A DNA stretch of 64,000 nucleotides. It comes from Mycobacterium sp. 050128 (lineage in GTDB: Bacteria; Actinomycetota; Actinomycetes; Mycobacteriales; Mycobacteriaceae). Below the pieces are notes generated by a model. The model did not search any database. It was not told where the DNA came from and saw nothing but the letters and a program-made list of their open reading frames with translations. The position numbers and the translations under genes were made by a program. The stretch spans positions 434,001 through 498,000 of the forward strand of contig NZ_JAZGLW010000003.1 in NCBI RefSeq assembly GCF_036409155.1, given 5' to 3'. Positions 1-11,800 of this stretch are shown here, in pieces. Numbering within the stretch: the stretch's first letter is position 1; each line of letters begins with the position of its first letter.

Positions 1-960
1 CGGGCCGGGGCCGCCCCGCAACCGCAGTTCGTGATCTGGCCCGAGGATTCCTCCGACATCGACCCCTTCGTCAACGCCGACGCCGCCCAGCGCATCGCGG
101 AGGCGGCGCACGCGATCAACGCGCCGATCCTGATCGGTTCGGTGCTCGCGGTGCCAAACCACGACCAAGGACCCGAGCAGTACACCAACACCGCCATCGT
201 CTGGAATCCGGTCACCGGCCCGGCCGACCGCCACGACAAAGAGATCGTCCAGCCGTTCGGCGAATACCTGCCCATGCGGTGGCTTTTCGAGCATCTGTCG
301 AGCAAGGCCGGCCTGGCCGGCAATTTCGTCCCGGGAAAGGGCGCCGACGTGGTGCAGATCGCCGGCGTCCCCGTCGGCGTGGCCACCTGCTGGGAGGTGA
401 TCTTCGACCGGGTGCCGCGCAAGGCCGTGCTCAACGGCGCCCAGTTGTTGGCGGTGCCGGCCAACAACGCCACCTTCAACAAGCGCATGAGTGAGCAGCA
501 ACTCGCATTCGCCAAGGTTCGCGCCGTCGAGCACGACCGATACGTCGTGGTCGCCGGTACCACCGGGATCAGTGCGGTGATCGCTCCCGACGGCGCCGAG
601 CTGGTCCGTACCGACTTCTTCCAGCCCGCTTACCTCGACATCCAGGTACGCCTCAAGACGGTGCTGACGCCGGCAACTCGGTGGGCCCCGATTATGCAGT
701 GGGTGTTGGTCGCGGCGGCCGGAGCGGTCATTCTGGCCGGAATACGGCACAATGGGAGCTTCCCGCGTTCGATTCGCCTGCGGTCCAGGCCATCGGCTGA
801 ATCGGCAGACGTCGGGGCCGCCCCGGACGAACCCGGGCCCGACGAGGAAGTCCCGACGACCGCGCACGACGCTCCGTCGGACACCGACGACTACACTCCG
901 CTCCACCAAAAGGGCGGCCCACAACCGCGGTATCTCGGGCGACACAGAGGAGATAAATGA
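1..960 (+). CDS. lnt: Apolipoprotein N-acyltransferase, C-terminal part (5' end outside window)
   Basis: The open frame runs in from base 1, so the N-terminal membrane domain is missing. What remains is the nitrilase-type (CN-hydrolase) domain that transfers a third acyl chain onto the lipoprotein cysteine at the outer face of the membrane. The catalytic Glu-Lys-Cys set is visible: Glu in VIWPEDSS, Lys in [14 protein letters not shown], and Cys in GVATCWEV. A hydrophobic segment near 690-740 ([15 protein letters not shown]) is the last membrane helix, followed by a long acidic, Pro-rich cytoplasmic tail. The stop codon overlaps the ppm1 start (ATGA at 957-960), so the two genes are translationally coupled. 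In M. tuberculosis the two activities are fused in one protein; here they are separate. Confidence 0.93.
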   Translation, partial: RAGAAPQPQFVIWPEDSSDIDPFVNADAAQRIAEAAHAINAPILIGSVLAVPNHDQGPEQYTNTAIVWNPVTGPADRHDKEIVQPFGEYLPMRWLFEHLSSKAGLAGNFVPGKGADVVQIAGVPVGVATCWEVIFDRVPRKAVLNGAQLLAVPANNATFNKRMSEQQLAFAKVRAVEHDRYVVVAGTTGISAVIAPDGAELVRTDFFQPAYLDIQVRLKTVLTPATRWAPIMQWVLVAAAGAVILAGIRHNGSFPRSIRLRSRPSAESADVGAAPDEPGPDEEVPTTAHDAPSDTDDYTPLHQKGGPQPRYLGRHRGDK

Positions 961-1751
961 CCACCGGCGAGCAGGCGACCCGGGCTCCGGGCAATCGTGG
1001 AAGCCAGCGTGTCCTGGTTATCATCCCGACCTTCAATGAGCGGGAGAACCTACCCCTGATCCATCGGCGGCTGACGGACGCCTGCCCCGATGTACACGTG
1101 CTGATCGTCGACGACGGCAGCCCCGACGGGACCGGCGAACTCGCCGACGAGCTGGCCGCCGCCGACGGTGGTCGCACCCACGTCATGCACCGCACGGCCA
1201 AGGACGGCCTGGGCGCCGCTTACCTTGCCGGTTTCGCCTGGGGTTTGAGTCGGGACTACGCGGTCCTCGTCGAGATGGACGCCGACGGCAGTCACGCGCC
1301 CGAACAGCTGCGCCGCCTGCTGGACGCCGTCGACGCCGGGGCCGACCTGGCCATCGGTTCGCGCTACGTCGAGGGCGGCGCGGTGCGGAATTGGCCGAAG
1401 CGGCGCTGGGCCCTGTCCTGGACCGCCAACACCTACGCGCGACTGGCGCTCGACATCGACATCCATGACATCACCGCCGGCTACCGGGCCTACCGCCGCG
1501 AGGTGCTCGAGGCGATCGATCTCGACGGCGTCGACTCCAAGGGCTATTGCTTCCAGATCGATCTGACCCGGCGCACCCTGGACAGCGGATTCATCGTCGT
1601 CGAAGTGCCGATCACCTTCACCGAGCGCGAACTCGGCGTCTCCAAAATGAGCGGATCCAACATTCGCGAGGCGCTGGTCAAGGTCGCGAAATGGGGCATT
1701 GAGAGCCGCCGGAACGGTGCTCGGGCCGCTCGCGCGGCCAACCACAGCTAG
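957..1751 (+). CDS. ppm1: Polyprenol-phosphate mannosyltransferase (dolichol-phosphate-mannose synthase type)
   Basis: A 264-residue family 2 glycosyltransferase that moves mannose from GDP-mannose to polyprenyl phosphate. The product feeds lipomannan and lipoarabinomannan synthesis and protein mannosylation. Visible motifs are the N-terminal [12 protein letters not shown] strand-turn, the nucleotide-binding [10 protein letters not shown] (Asp52-Asp53) and the metal-binding DADGSH (Asp108, Asp110). The later YCFQIDLT and GVSKMSG segments are typical of the DPM1 family. There is no C-terminal membrane domain, which suggests that the protein reaches the membrane through the adjacent Lnt, as known for the two-gene arrangement in other mycobacteria. 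The ATG start overlaps the lnt stop by four bases. Confidence 0.95.
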   Translation: MTTGEQATRAPGNRGSQRVLVIIPTFNERENLPLIHRRLTDACPDVHVLIVDDGSPDGTGELADELAAADGGRTHVMHRTAKDGLGAAYLAGFAWGLSRDYAVLVEMDADGSHAPEQLRRLLDAVDAGADLAIGSRYVEGGAVRNWPKRRWALSWTANTYARLALDIDIHDITAGYRAYRREVLEAIDLDGVDSKGYCFQIDLTRRTLDSGFIVVEVPITFTERELGVSKMSGSNIREALVKVAKWGIESRRNGARAARAANHS

Positions 1752-1755
1752 CCGG

Positions 1756-1772
1756 CCGGGCTCACCGCCCGG
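1756..1772. terminator. Stem-loop between convergent ppm1 and rbpA
   Basis: CCGGGC (1756-1761) and GCCCGG (1767-1772) form a perfect six-pair stem with a five-base loop in the short gap between the two converging genes. It has no T-run, as is common for mycobacterial terminators. Its position suggests use from both sides, but this is inference. Confidence 0.45.
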
Positions 1773-1773
1773 G

Positions 1774-2109
1774 TCAGCCGCGTCGCTTCGAGCGGATCAG
1801 CTCGAGGCGCTCCTTGAGCAGTTCTTCGAGTTCTTCGACGGAGCGGCGCTCCAGCAGCATGTCCCAGTGGGTGCGCGGCGGCTTGACCTTTTTGGGCTCG
1901 GGTAGGTCGCCCTCGATCAGGGTGCCTTCCATGCCGTTGCGGCACAGCCAGGTGCCGGGGATGTCGGCGTCGTCGGCGAACGGAACCTCGAATTCCTCGC
2001 CGTTCTCGGTGCGGTACTTCGCGAGCTGACGGGGCGCCAGGTCGTGGTTGCGGTCGGTCTCATAGCTCACGGCTCCGAGGCGACTGCCCCTCAGTACACG
2101 ATCAGCCAT
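1774..2109 (-). CDS. rbpA: RNA polymerase-binding protein RbpA
   Basis: A 111-residue protein, the same length as M. tuberculosis RbpA (Rv2050). It is an essential actinobacterial transcription factor that binds RNA polymerase with SigA or SigB and stabilises the open promoter complex. The core domain spans roughly residues 25-72 (ENGEEFEVPFADDADIPGTW). It is followed by the basic linker (EPKKVKPPRTHWDML) and the C-terminal sigma-interacting helices (EELEELLKERLELIRSKRRG). A strong ribosome site, AAAAGGAG, precedes the ATG. The gene converges on ppm1 as in M. tuberculosis. Confidence 0.96.
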   Translation of the reverse strand: MADRVLRGSRLGAVSYETDRNHDLAPRQLAKYRTENGEEFEVPFADDADIPGTWLCRNGMEGTLIEGDLPEPKKVKPPRTHWDMLLERRSVEELEELLKERLELIRSKRRG

Positions 2110-2279
2110 GGCTGTTACTCCTTTTAATTGCTCTGAGCTCTAGGCTCCGGTGACGCGATTCTATTCGCATAGCAAACGTTAGGACGTTGTGCCTAGTTCC
2201 CGAGTCGACACGCGGCATAGGCGACTCGACCGTCAATGATACCGGGATCGGCCAGTGCGGCCGACTAAAATCGGCAGGC

Positions 2280-2630
2280 GTGAGCCGCCGTTCCCACCCA
2301 CAACCATGCCGCTGGTGCGGTCGAGACGTGACCGAAGTCGGGATGGGTCGGCGCCGTCAATACTGTCGGCAGTCGTGTCGGCAGCGGGCCTACGAGCAGC
2401 GGGCTTCGATCAACCGGGGCGAGGTGACGGCCCTACCGGTCGATGCCGTGGTGCTGTCGGCCGACGATGCGTCCGACCTATCAGATCGCGTCTACCAGGT
2501 CCGATGCGCCGCCGAGGATGTCGCGACAGCGTTGGACGAAGGCGCCGAGGCGACCGAACTGCGCGAGCTCTGCGAAGTGCTGATCCGCGCGGCCCAGGCC
2601 GCCGACGGCTGGCGTCGAGCGGTCGTCTGA
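2280..2630 (+). CDS. Small Cys-rich basic protein, Rv2049c-like hypothetical
   Basis: The protein is 116 residues from a GTG at 2280. The frame is open further upstream to 2187, but that stretch lacks a ribosome site and crosses the likely rbpA promoter region. The N-terminal part has CRWCGR and, about 20 residues on, RRRQYCRQSCRQRAYEQR. This CxxC...CxxxC pattern looks like a small zinc-binding or nucleic-acid-binding element followed by a basic helix. The C-terminal half is acidic and helical. Position between rbpA and pks12, on the pks12 strand, matches Rv2049c of M. tuberculosis. The function is unknown. Confidence 0.7.
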   Translation: MSRRSHPQPCRWCGRDVTEVGMGRRRQYCRQSCRQRAYEQRASINRGEVTALPVDAVVLSADDASDLSDRVYQVRCAAEDVATALDEGAEATELRELCEVLIRAAQAADGWRRAVV

Positions 2631-2848
2631 CCGCACTCGACCACGACAAATGGTTAGCCGGGTACAGTCGCGCCATGGACGGGCGCCCGTTCCTGCGGAT
2701 TACGGGACGTTTTGAAATCCTGTCGGAGTTGGCCATACTCACCAGCGACATCTTGGGTCGTAGCAGCACGACGACGTCGTTTGTGCCGTAACTGCCGTGA
2801 CGCGGCATCCGGTGGTTGAACGGCCAATGTTAGGCAAGGGGTACTGAG

Positions 2849-5800
2849 GTGGATCAACTCCAGCATGCGACCGAGGCGCTGCGGAAAGCGCTGGTCCAGG
2901 TTGAACGCCTGAAGCGCACCAACCGTGCGCTGCTGGAGCGCTCGAGCGAGCCGATCGCGATCGTCGGCATGTCCTGCCGCTTCCCGGGCGGGGTTGATAC
3001 CCCCGAGCGCCTGTGGCAAATGGTGGCCGACGGCCGCGACGTCATCTCGGAGTTTCCCAGCGATCGCGGCTGGGATCTGGCCGGCCTGTACGACCCCGAT
3101 CCCGACGCGCGGCACAAGACATACGCGCGAACCGGAGGCTTCGTCGACGATGTCGCGGATTTCGACCCCGCGTTCTTCGGCATCGCGCCCACCGAGGCGC
3201 TCGCCATGGATCCCCAGCATCGAATGCTGCTGGAACTGTCGTGGGAGGCATTGGAGCGCGGCGGGATCGACCCCAGCGGGCTGCGCGGCAGCGCCACCGG
3301 AGTGTTCGCCGGACTCATCGTCCAGGGCTACGGCATGCTCGCCGAGGAGATCGAGGGCTACCGGCTGACCGGCATGACCTCCAGCGTCGCGTCCGGGCGG
3401 GTGTCCTACGTGCTCGGCCTGGAAGGCCCGGCGGTGTCGGTGGACACCGCGTGCTCGTCGTCACTGGTGGCATTGCACATGGCGGTCCAGTCGCTGCGGT
3501 CCGGCGAGTGCGACCTCGCGCTGGCCGGCGGGGCGACCGTCAACGCCACGCCCACGGTTTTCATCGAGTTCAGCCGGCACCGGGGCCTCGCGCCCGACGG
3601 CCGGAGCAAGGCCTACGCCGGGGCGGCCGACGGGGTTGGCTGGTCCGAGGGCGGCGCCATGCTGGTCGTGGAGCGGTTGTCGGATGCGCGCCGGCTGGGG
3701 CATCCGGTGTTGGCGCTGGTGCGGGGATCGGCAGTCAACCAAGACGGCGCCTCCAACGGCCTGACCGCGCCCAATGGTCCGTCGCAGCAGCGGGTGGTGC
3801 GTGCGGCACTGGCCAACGCCGGGTTGTCGACGGCTGAGGTGGACGTGGTCGAGGGCCACGGCACAGGCACCACTTTGGGCGATCCCATTGAGGCCCAAGC
3901 GTTGTTGGCGACCTACGGCCAGGATCGCACCGAGCCGCTGTGGTTGGGCTCGATCAAATCGAACATGGGCCACACCCAGGCCGCCGCCGGCGTTGCCGGC
4001 GTGATCAAGATGGTGCAGGCAATGCACCATGAAACGCTGCCCGCGACGTTGCACGTGGATCAGCCCAGCCCACACGTGGATTGGTCGGCGGGTGCGGTGT
4101 CGTTGCTGACAGAAGCCCGGCCTTGGAAGGTTAAGTCGGCCGCGGATCACGCACGCCGCGCGGGGATCTCGTCGTTCGGGATCAGCGGCACCAACGCCCA
4201 CGTGATCGTCGAATCCGCCCCGCCGCAAGAACCGCGGGAACCCGCCCCGACCCCCGCGGTCGTGCCGTGGGTGCTTTCGGCAAAGTCGTTGCCGGCGTTG
4301 GCGTCCCAGGCTTCACGGCTGGCCGCGCACGTAGCCGCCGATGACGGGCTCGACATCGCGGACGTAGCGTGGTCGTTGGCGGGCCGGGCGACCTTCGAGC
4401 ACCGGGCCGTTGTCGTCGGTGGTGACCGCGACAGGTTGCTGGCCGGGCTGGAGGAATTGGCCGGCGACGAGCCGGGTGCCTCGATCATCCGGGGCCACGC
4501 GTTGCCCGCGGGCAAACACGTCTTCGTCTTTCCGGGCCAGGGCTCGCAATGGGTCGGTATGGGCGTCGAATTGCTCGATACCGCACCGGTATTCGCCCAG
4601 CAGATCGAGGCGTGCGCGGACGCGTTCGCCGAATTCGTCGACTGGTCGCTGATCGACGTCCTGCGCGGGGCGCCGGGCGCTCCGGGTATGGATCGCGTCG
4701 ACGTCGTGCAGCCGGTGCTCTTCGCGGTGATGGTGTCGCTGGCCGAATTGTGGAAGTCGGTCGGCGTCAATCCCGACGCGGTGATCGGCCACTCTCAGGG
4801 CGAGATCGCCGCCGCGTATGTCGCGGGTACGCTGTCGTTGCACGACGCCGCGCGTGTGGTGACGCTGCGCAGCAAACTGCTGCGCTCGCTGACCCACCCC
4901 GGCGGCATGGTTTCCATCGCGTGCAGCACCGAGCGTGCTCGAGAATTGCTGGCGCCCTACGGCAATCGGATCAGCATCGCCGCCGTCAATGGCCCGTCCG
5001 CCATCGTGGTGTCGGGTGAGGTCGCCGCGTTGGAGGAACTCATCGGCTTCTGTGCCGACCTCGATCTGCGAACCCGCCGTATCGACGTGGACTACGCGTC
5101 GCATTCGGTCGAGGTCGAGGCGATTCGTGACGAGCTGACCACGGCGCTGGCCGGCATCGAGCCGCGCACCTCGCGGGTCGCCTTCTTCTCCACCGTGTCC
5201 GGAACCCGTGTGGACACAGCCGGTTTGGACCCCGCCTACTGGTACCGCAACATCCGACAAACCGTGCAATTCGAGCAAGCGGTGCGCACCGCCTGCGAGC
5301 ACGGATACCGGACATTCATCGAATCCAGTCCGCATCCGGCATTGATCGCCGGCATCGAGGACACTTTCAACGACAGCAACCACTCCGGCGACACCGAGGC
5401 CATCGTCATTCCCACCCTGGGCCGTGACGACGGCGGACTCGAGCGGTTCCTGACCTCGGCCGCGGCGGCCTTCACCGCGGGTGTGAACGTGAACTGGCGC
5501 GGGGTACTCGACGGAGCCGGCTTCGTCGAGCTGCCCACGTATGCCTTTGACCGACGCAGGTTTTGGCTGTCGGGCGAGGGCATCGGCGCCGACGTCGCGA
5601 GCTTGGGGCTGGGCACCAGCGAGCACGCGCTGCTCAGCGCGGTCGTCGAGCTGCCGGCCTCGGGCGGGGTGGCGCTGACCGGCCGCCTGTCACCCAGCAC
5701 GCAGAGCTGGCTGGCCGATCATGCCGTGTCCGGCGCGGTGGTGTTCCCCGGCGCCGGGTTCGTGGAGCTCGCCATCCGCGCCGGCGACGAAGTCGGATAT

Positions 5801-8800
5801 TCGACGGTCGACGAGCTGACGTTGCAGGCGCCGTTGCTACTGCCGGTCGGCGATTCCGGATTCGGTTCGGTGGCGGTGCAAGTCGTGGTGGGCCCGGCCG
5901 AGGAATCGGGGCAGCGCAGTGTCGCGATTTTTTCGCGCGCCGACGCCGACTCCGCGTGGGTGTGCCACGCCGAGGGGGCCTTGAGCTCTGCGCCGGTCGA
6001 GCCGGTTGCCGACCTGTCGGTGTGGCCGCCGGCGGGCGCGATCGCGGTGAACACGGCCGACGGCTACGAAAAGCTGGCGGCCCGCGGGTACGGCTACGGC
6101 CCGGCCTTCCAGGGCTTGACCGCCACCTGGGTCCGTGGCGATGAGGTGTTCGCCGAAGTGCGACTGCCGGACGCGGCCGGCGGTGTCAGCGGGTTCGGAG
6201 TGCACCCGGCATTGCTCGACGCGGCAATGCATTCCATGGTCATGGCACACCAGGCCGACGACCAGGCCACCGACGTGGTGTTGCCTTTCGCCTGGCAGGG
6301 TATTTCGTTGCACGCTGCGGGCGCTTCGGCGGTGCGCGCACGCATTGCGCCGGCCGGTCCTTCGGGATTCTCGATCGAACTTGCCGACGGGCTGGGGTTG
6401 CCGGTGCTCTCGGTGGTCAACATGGTCGCCCGCCCGGTCAACGAGCAGCAACTTCGCGCGGCGATCTCGAGCTCGGGTCCGGACCGGCTGTTCGAGGTGG
6501 TGTGGACACCGGCGCCGGCAGCCACCGCCGCTAACGGTTCATCCCACCAGCTGCTTGAATCCGTTGTCGCGGAAGGTGATCCGGTGGCAGCCACGTATCT
6601 GCGCACCCACCAGGTGCTGGCGGCCGTGCAGTCGTGGCTGACCGAACACGACTCGGGCGTCCTGGTCGTGGCCACCCGCGGTGCGATGGGATTGCCGGGG
6701 GAGGACGTCACCGATTTGGCGGGCGCTGCGGTTTGGGGCCTGGTGCGATCGGCGCAGACCGAGCACCCTGGCCGGATCGTGCTGGTGGATTCCGATGCGC
6801 CCCTTGACGATGACACGACAGCTGCGGTGGTGGCGGCCGGCGAGCCTCAGGTATTGCTTCGTGGCGCAACGCTTTACACCCCACGGGTACACGGCAGCCG
6901 CGCGGTCGACGGTATCCTGGTGCCGCCCGCCGAGGGGCCCTGGCGCCTCGGCATCAGCAACGCAGGCACCTTCGAAAACCTGCGCCTAGAGCCGGTTCCC
7001 AATGCCGGAGCACCGTTGGAGCCGGGCCAGGTTCGGGTGGCACTGCGGGCTATCGCCACGAACTTCCGAGACGTCATGATCACCCTGGGCATGTTCACCC
7101 ACGACGCCCTGCTCGGCGGCGAGGGTGCGGGGGTGGTGGTCGAAGTCGGTCCGGGCGTCACCGAATTCGCGGTCGGCGATTCGGTCTACGGATTCTTCCC
7201 CGACGGCAGCGGCACGCTGGTGCCGGGCGATACCCGGCTGCTGCTGCCGAAGCCCGCCCACTGGTCCTACCCCGAAGCCGCGGCCATCTCGGCGGTTTTC
7301 ACCACCGCGTACATGGCGTTCATCCATCTTGCCGACGTCAAGCCGGGTCAGCGGGTGTTGGTGCACGCGGCCGCCGGCGGCGTGGGTATGGCCGCCGTAC
7401 AGCTCGGCCGGCACCTGGGTCTGGAGATTTTCGCCACCGCCAGCCGCGGCAAGTGGGACACCTTGCGGGCCATGGGCTTTGACGACGACCACATCGGCGA
7501 CTCGCGCACGTGCGAGTTCGAGGAGAAGTTCCGCGCGGTCACCGGCGGGGGCGGCATGGATGTGGTGCTGGACTCGCTGGCCGGTGAATTCGTCGACGCG
7601 TCGCTGCGTCTGGTCGCCCCCGGCGGTGTGTTTCTGGAGATGGGCAAGACCGACATCCGCGATCCCGGTGTGGTCGCCCGGGAGTACCCGGGCGTGCGTT
7701 ACCGCGCCTTCGACTTGTTCGAGCCGGGCCGTCCCCGGATGCACGAGTGGATGCTCGAGCTCGCGAAACTGTTCGACGCCGGCGTGCTGCGGCCCCTGCC
7801 GGTAACGACTTTCGATGTGCGACGGGCCCGTTCGGCGTTGCGGTACCTGAGTCAGGCGCGCCACATCGGCAAGGTCGTCATGACTCTTCCCGGCGCGCCC
7901 GGTGGTGGGCTGGGTGCCGGCACCGTATTGATCACCGGCGGGACCGGGATGGCGGGCTCGACGCTGGCCCGTCACCTGGTGGCGCACCACGGCGTGCAGA
8001 ACCTGGTGCTGTTGAGCCGGCGCGGCCCGGATGCGCAAGGATCCGCCGAGCTGGTCGCCGAATTGGAAGCGGCCGGCGCCCGGGTGAAGGTGGCCGCCTG
8101 CGACGCGGCCGACCGCGCCGCACTCGCCGCGGTAATCGCCCAGATCCCGGCGCAGCACCCGCTGTCCGGGGTGATTCACGCCGCCGGTGTGCTCGACGAC
8201 GCCGTGGTCACCTCCCTGACGCCCGAGCGGGTGGATGCGGTATTGCGGGCCAAGGTGGACGCGGCCTGGAACCTGCACGAGCTCACTCGCGAACTGGATG
8301 TGTCCGCGTTCGTGATGTTTTCGTCGATGGCCGGACTGGTGGGTTCGTCGGGCCAGGCCAACTACGCCGCGGGCAACACGTTCCTGGACGGGTTGGCCGC
8401 GCATCGCCGTGCACACGGGTTGCCGGCGATCTCGCTGGGGTGGGGGCTGTGGGACCAGGCCAGCGCCATGACCGGCGGACTCGACGCCGCCGACATCGCC
8501 CGCTTGAGCCGCGATGGCATTCTGGCGTTGTCGTCGGACGAAGCGATGGAATTGTTCGACACCGCATTGATTGTCGACGAGGCGTTCATCGCGCCCGCCC
8601 GCATCGACCTGGCCGCGCTGCGCGCGCATGCCTCCGCCGTACCGCCGATGTTCACTGACCTGCTAACTGCGCCGGCCCGGCGCCAGGTCGACGACTCGCT
8701 GGCCGCGGCGAAGTCGAAATCGGCTCTGGCGCACCGGCTGCACGGGCTCTCCGAGCCCGAACAGCACGCGGTGCTGTTGGATCTGGTCCGCTCGCACATC

Positions 8801-11800
8801 GCGACCGTGCTGGGCAACACGACTGTCGAGGCGATCGACCCGGACAAGGCGTTCCAGGACCTGGGCTTCGATTCGCTGACCGCGGTCGAAATGCGCAACC
8901 GGCTGAAAACCGCTACGGGGCTTGCACTTTCGCCCACATTGATCTTCGATTACCCGACGCCGAACGGACTGGCCGGCTACATCCGCAAGGAGCTCGCCGG
9001 GGTTCCGCAAGAGATCGCGCCCACCGCGGCCGTTGCGGTCACCGGAGACGACCCCATCGTGATCGTCGGCATGTCGTGCCGCTACCCGGGTGGGGTGAGC
9101 TCTCCCGAGGACCTGTGGGAGATGCTGACCGAGCGCCGTGATGTGCTTACCGAATTCCCGAGCGACCGCGGCTGGGATATCGCCGGCGTCTACAACCCGG
9201 ACCCCGATGTTCCGGGCACCTGCTACACCCGCACCGGCGGCTTCGTGGAGGGGGTCGGAGACTTTGATCCCGCCTTCTTCGGCATCACGCCGACCGAGGC
9301 GCTCGCGATGGATCCGCAACAGCGGATGTTCCTCGAACTTTCGTGGGAAGCCTTGGAACGAGCTGGGATTGAGCCCGGTGCGTTGCGCGGCAGCGCCACG
9401 GGCATGTTCGCCGGGGTCTACACGCAGGGGTACGGAATCGGCGCCGCGCCGACCGCGGAGGGTTTCCGGCTGACCGGGCAATCCTCGAGCGTCGCGTCGG
9501 GCCGAGTTTCTTACGTGCTGGGGCTGGAGGGCCCCGCGGTGTCGGTGGACACCGCGTGCTCGTCGTCGTTGGTCGCGCTGCACATGGCCGCACAGTCGCT
9601 GCGGTCTGGCGAGTGCGACCTGGCCCTGGCCGGCGGTGTCACGGTCAACGCCACCCCCGACATCTTCGTGGAGTTCAGCCGGATGCGCGGCCTGTCCGTC
9701 GACGGTCGGTGCAAGGCGTACGCGGGAGCCGCCGACGGCACCGGATTCTCCGAAGGTGGCGGCATGCTCGTCGTCGAGCGGCTGTCGGACGCCCGTCGGC
9801 TGGGTCATCCGGTGCTGGCGGTGGTCCGCGGTTCGGCCATCAATCAGGACGGTGCCTCCAACGGGTTGACCGCTCCCAACGGCCCGTCGCAGCAACGCGT
9901 GGTGCGCGCCGCGTTGGCCAGCGCCGGCTTGTCGACGGCCGACGTCGACGTGGTGGAAGGCCACGGCACCGGCACCACCTTGGGCGATCCCATTGAGGCC
10001 CAGGCATTGTTGGCGACCTACGGGCAGCACCGCGCCGAGCCGCTGCTGCTGGGATCGATCAAGTCGAACATGGGGCACACCCAGGCCGCCGCGGGCGTGG
10101 CCGGTGTGATCAAGATGGTGCTCGCGATGCGCCACGAGCTGGTGCCGGCGACCTTGCACGTGGATCAGCCCAGCCCGCATGTGGATTGGTCGGCGGGTGC
10201 GGTGTCGTTGCTGACCGAGGCGCGCCCGTGGCCCGCCGCGGGGCGCGCGCACCGGGCGGGTGTGTCGTCGTTCGGCATCAGCGGCACCAACGCCCACGTC
10301 ATCATCGAGGCCGCCCCCACCGACGTCGATGACGTCGTCGAGCGCGCAGGAGCGCCGGTGCTGCCGTGGGTGGTTTCGGCAAAGTCATTGTTGGCGTTGC
10401 GTTCTCACGCGTCCCGGCTGGCCGACCACCTGCGCGCTTACCATGACCTCGAGTCCGCCGACGTGGCGTGGTCACTGGCCGGCCGGTCGAACTTCGAACA
10501 TCGGGCCGTCATCGCCGGCGCCGATCGCGATCAGTTGCTGGCCGGTCTCGACGAACTGGCCGGCGGCGAGATCGGATCGGTCGTCCAGGGCACGGCTCAA
10601 GGCGGCAAGACCGTCTTCGTCTTCCCCGGTCAGGGCTCCCAGGTTCTGGGTATGGGAATGGGATTGCACGCCGGGTATCCGGTGTTCGCCGAGGCGTTCA
10701 ACGCCGTGGTGGCCGAACTCGACCGGCACCTGCTGCGTCCCCTGCGCGAAGTCGTGTGGGGTCACGACGAAGACCTGCTGAACACCACCGAATTCGCCCA
10801 GCCGGCCTTGTTCGCGGTGGAAGTCGCCCTGTTCCGGCTGCTCGAATCCTGGGGTGTGCGAACCGACTTCGTGATGGGCCACTCGATCGGCGAGGTGGCC
10901 GCCGCACACGTCGCCGGTGTCTTGTCCCTGGAGAACGCCGCGGTACTGGTGGCCGCCCGCGGTCGCTTCATGCAAGCGCTACCGGCGGGCGGGGCGATGC
11001 TGGCCGTGCAGGCCACCGAAGAAGAGGTGCGCCCGTTGCTGACCGCCGATACCGGCATCGCGGCGGTCAATGCGCCAAGCTCCGTGGTGATTTCGGGCGC
11101 CGAAGACGAGGTCGCCGCGATCGCCGAGCGGCTTCGTGCCGACGGGCGCCGCGTGCACAAACTGGCCGTCTCGCATGCGTTCCACTCGCCGTTGATGGAT
11201 CCGATGATCGACGAATTCGGCACGGTCGCGGCGGGACTCGCCATCGGCAAGCCCACTATCCCGATCGTGTCGAATGTGACCGGGCAGCTGGCCGGCGACG
11301 ACTTCGCCACCGCGGCGTACTGGAAGCGGCACGTGCGCGAGGCGGTGCGATTTGCCGACAGCATTCGGTTCGTCAACGCCGCGGGTGTAACCCGGTTCCT
11401 CGAAGTCGGGCCCAGCGGCGGCCTGACGGCATCGATCGAAGAATCACTTCCCGATGCACCGGTCATCACGATGTCCGCACTTCGCAAAGACCGTCCGGAG
11501 CCGGAAACTCTGACCACGGCGATCGCGCAGGGGTACGTCGCCGGCATCGACGTGGACTGGCGTGCCGCCATCGGCCGGGCCAAATTCGTCGAGCTCCCCA
11601 CCTACGCCTTTGAGCGACGGCGCTTTTGGCTCGCAAGCGACAGCGCCCCGGCCGACGCGGCCGGCCTGGGCCTGGCGGCCAGCGAACATCCATTGCTGGG
11701 CGCGGTGGTGGAGCTGCCGGCCTCGGGCGGGGTGGTGCTGACGGGCCGGTTGTCGCCGGGCGTGCAGACCTGGTTGAACGACCACGCCGTCGGCGGGGTC

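Noticed and set aside
630..1745. Minus-strand open frames opposite lnt and ppm1
   Set aside because: GC-rich shadow frames with no domains, opposite well-supported genes.
6986..10297. Long minus-strand open frames (over 500 codons) inside pks12
   Set aside because: They are antisense shadows created by high third-position GC in pks12, with no recognisable motifs.
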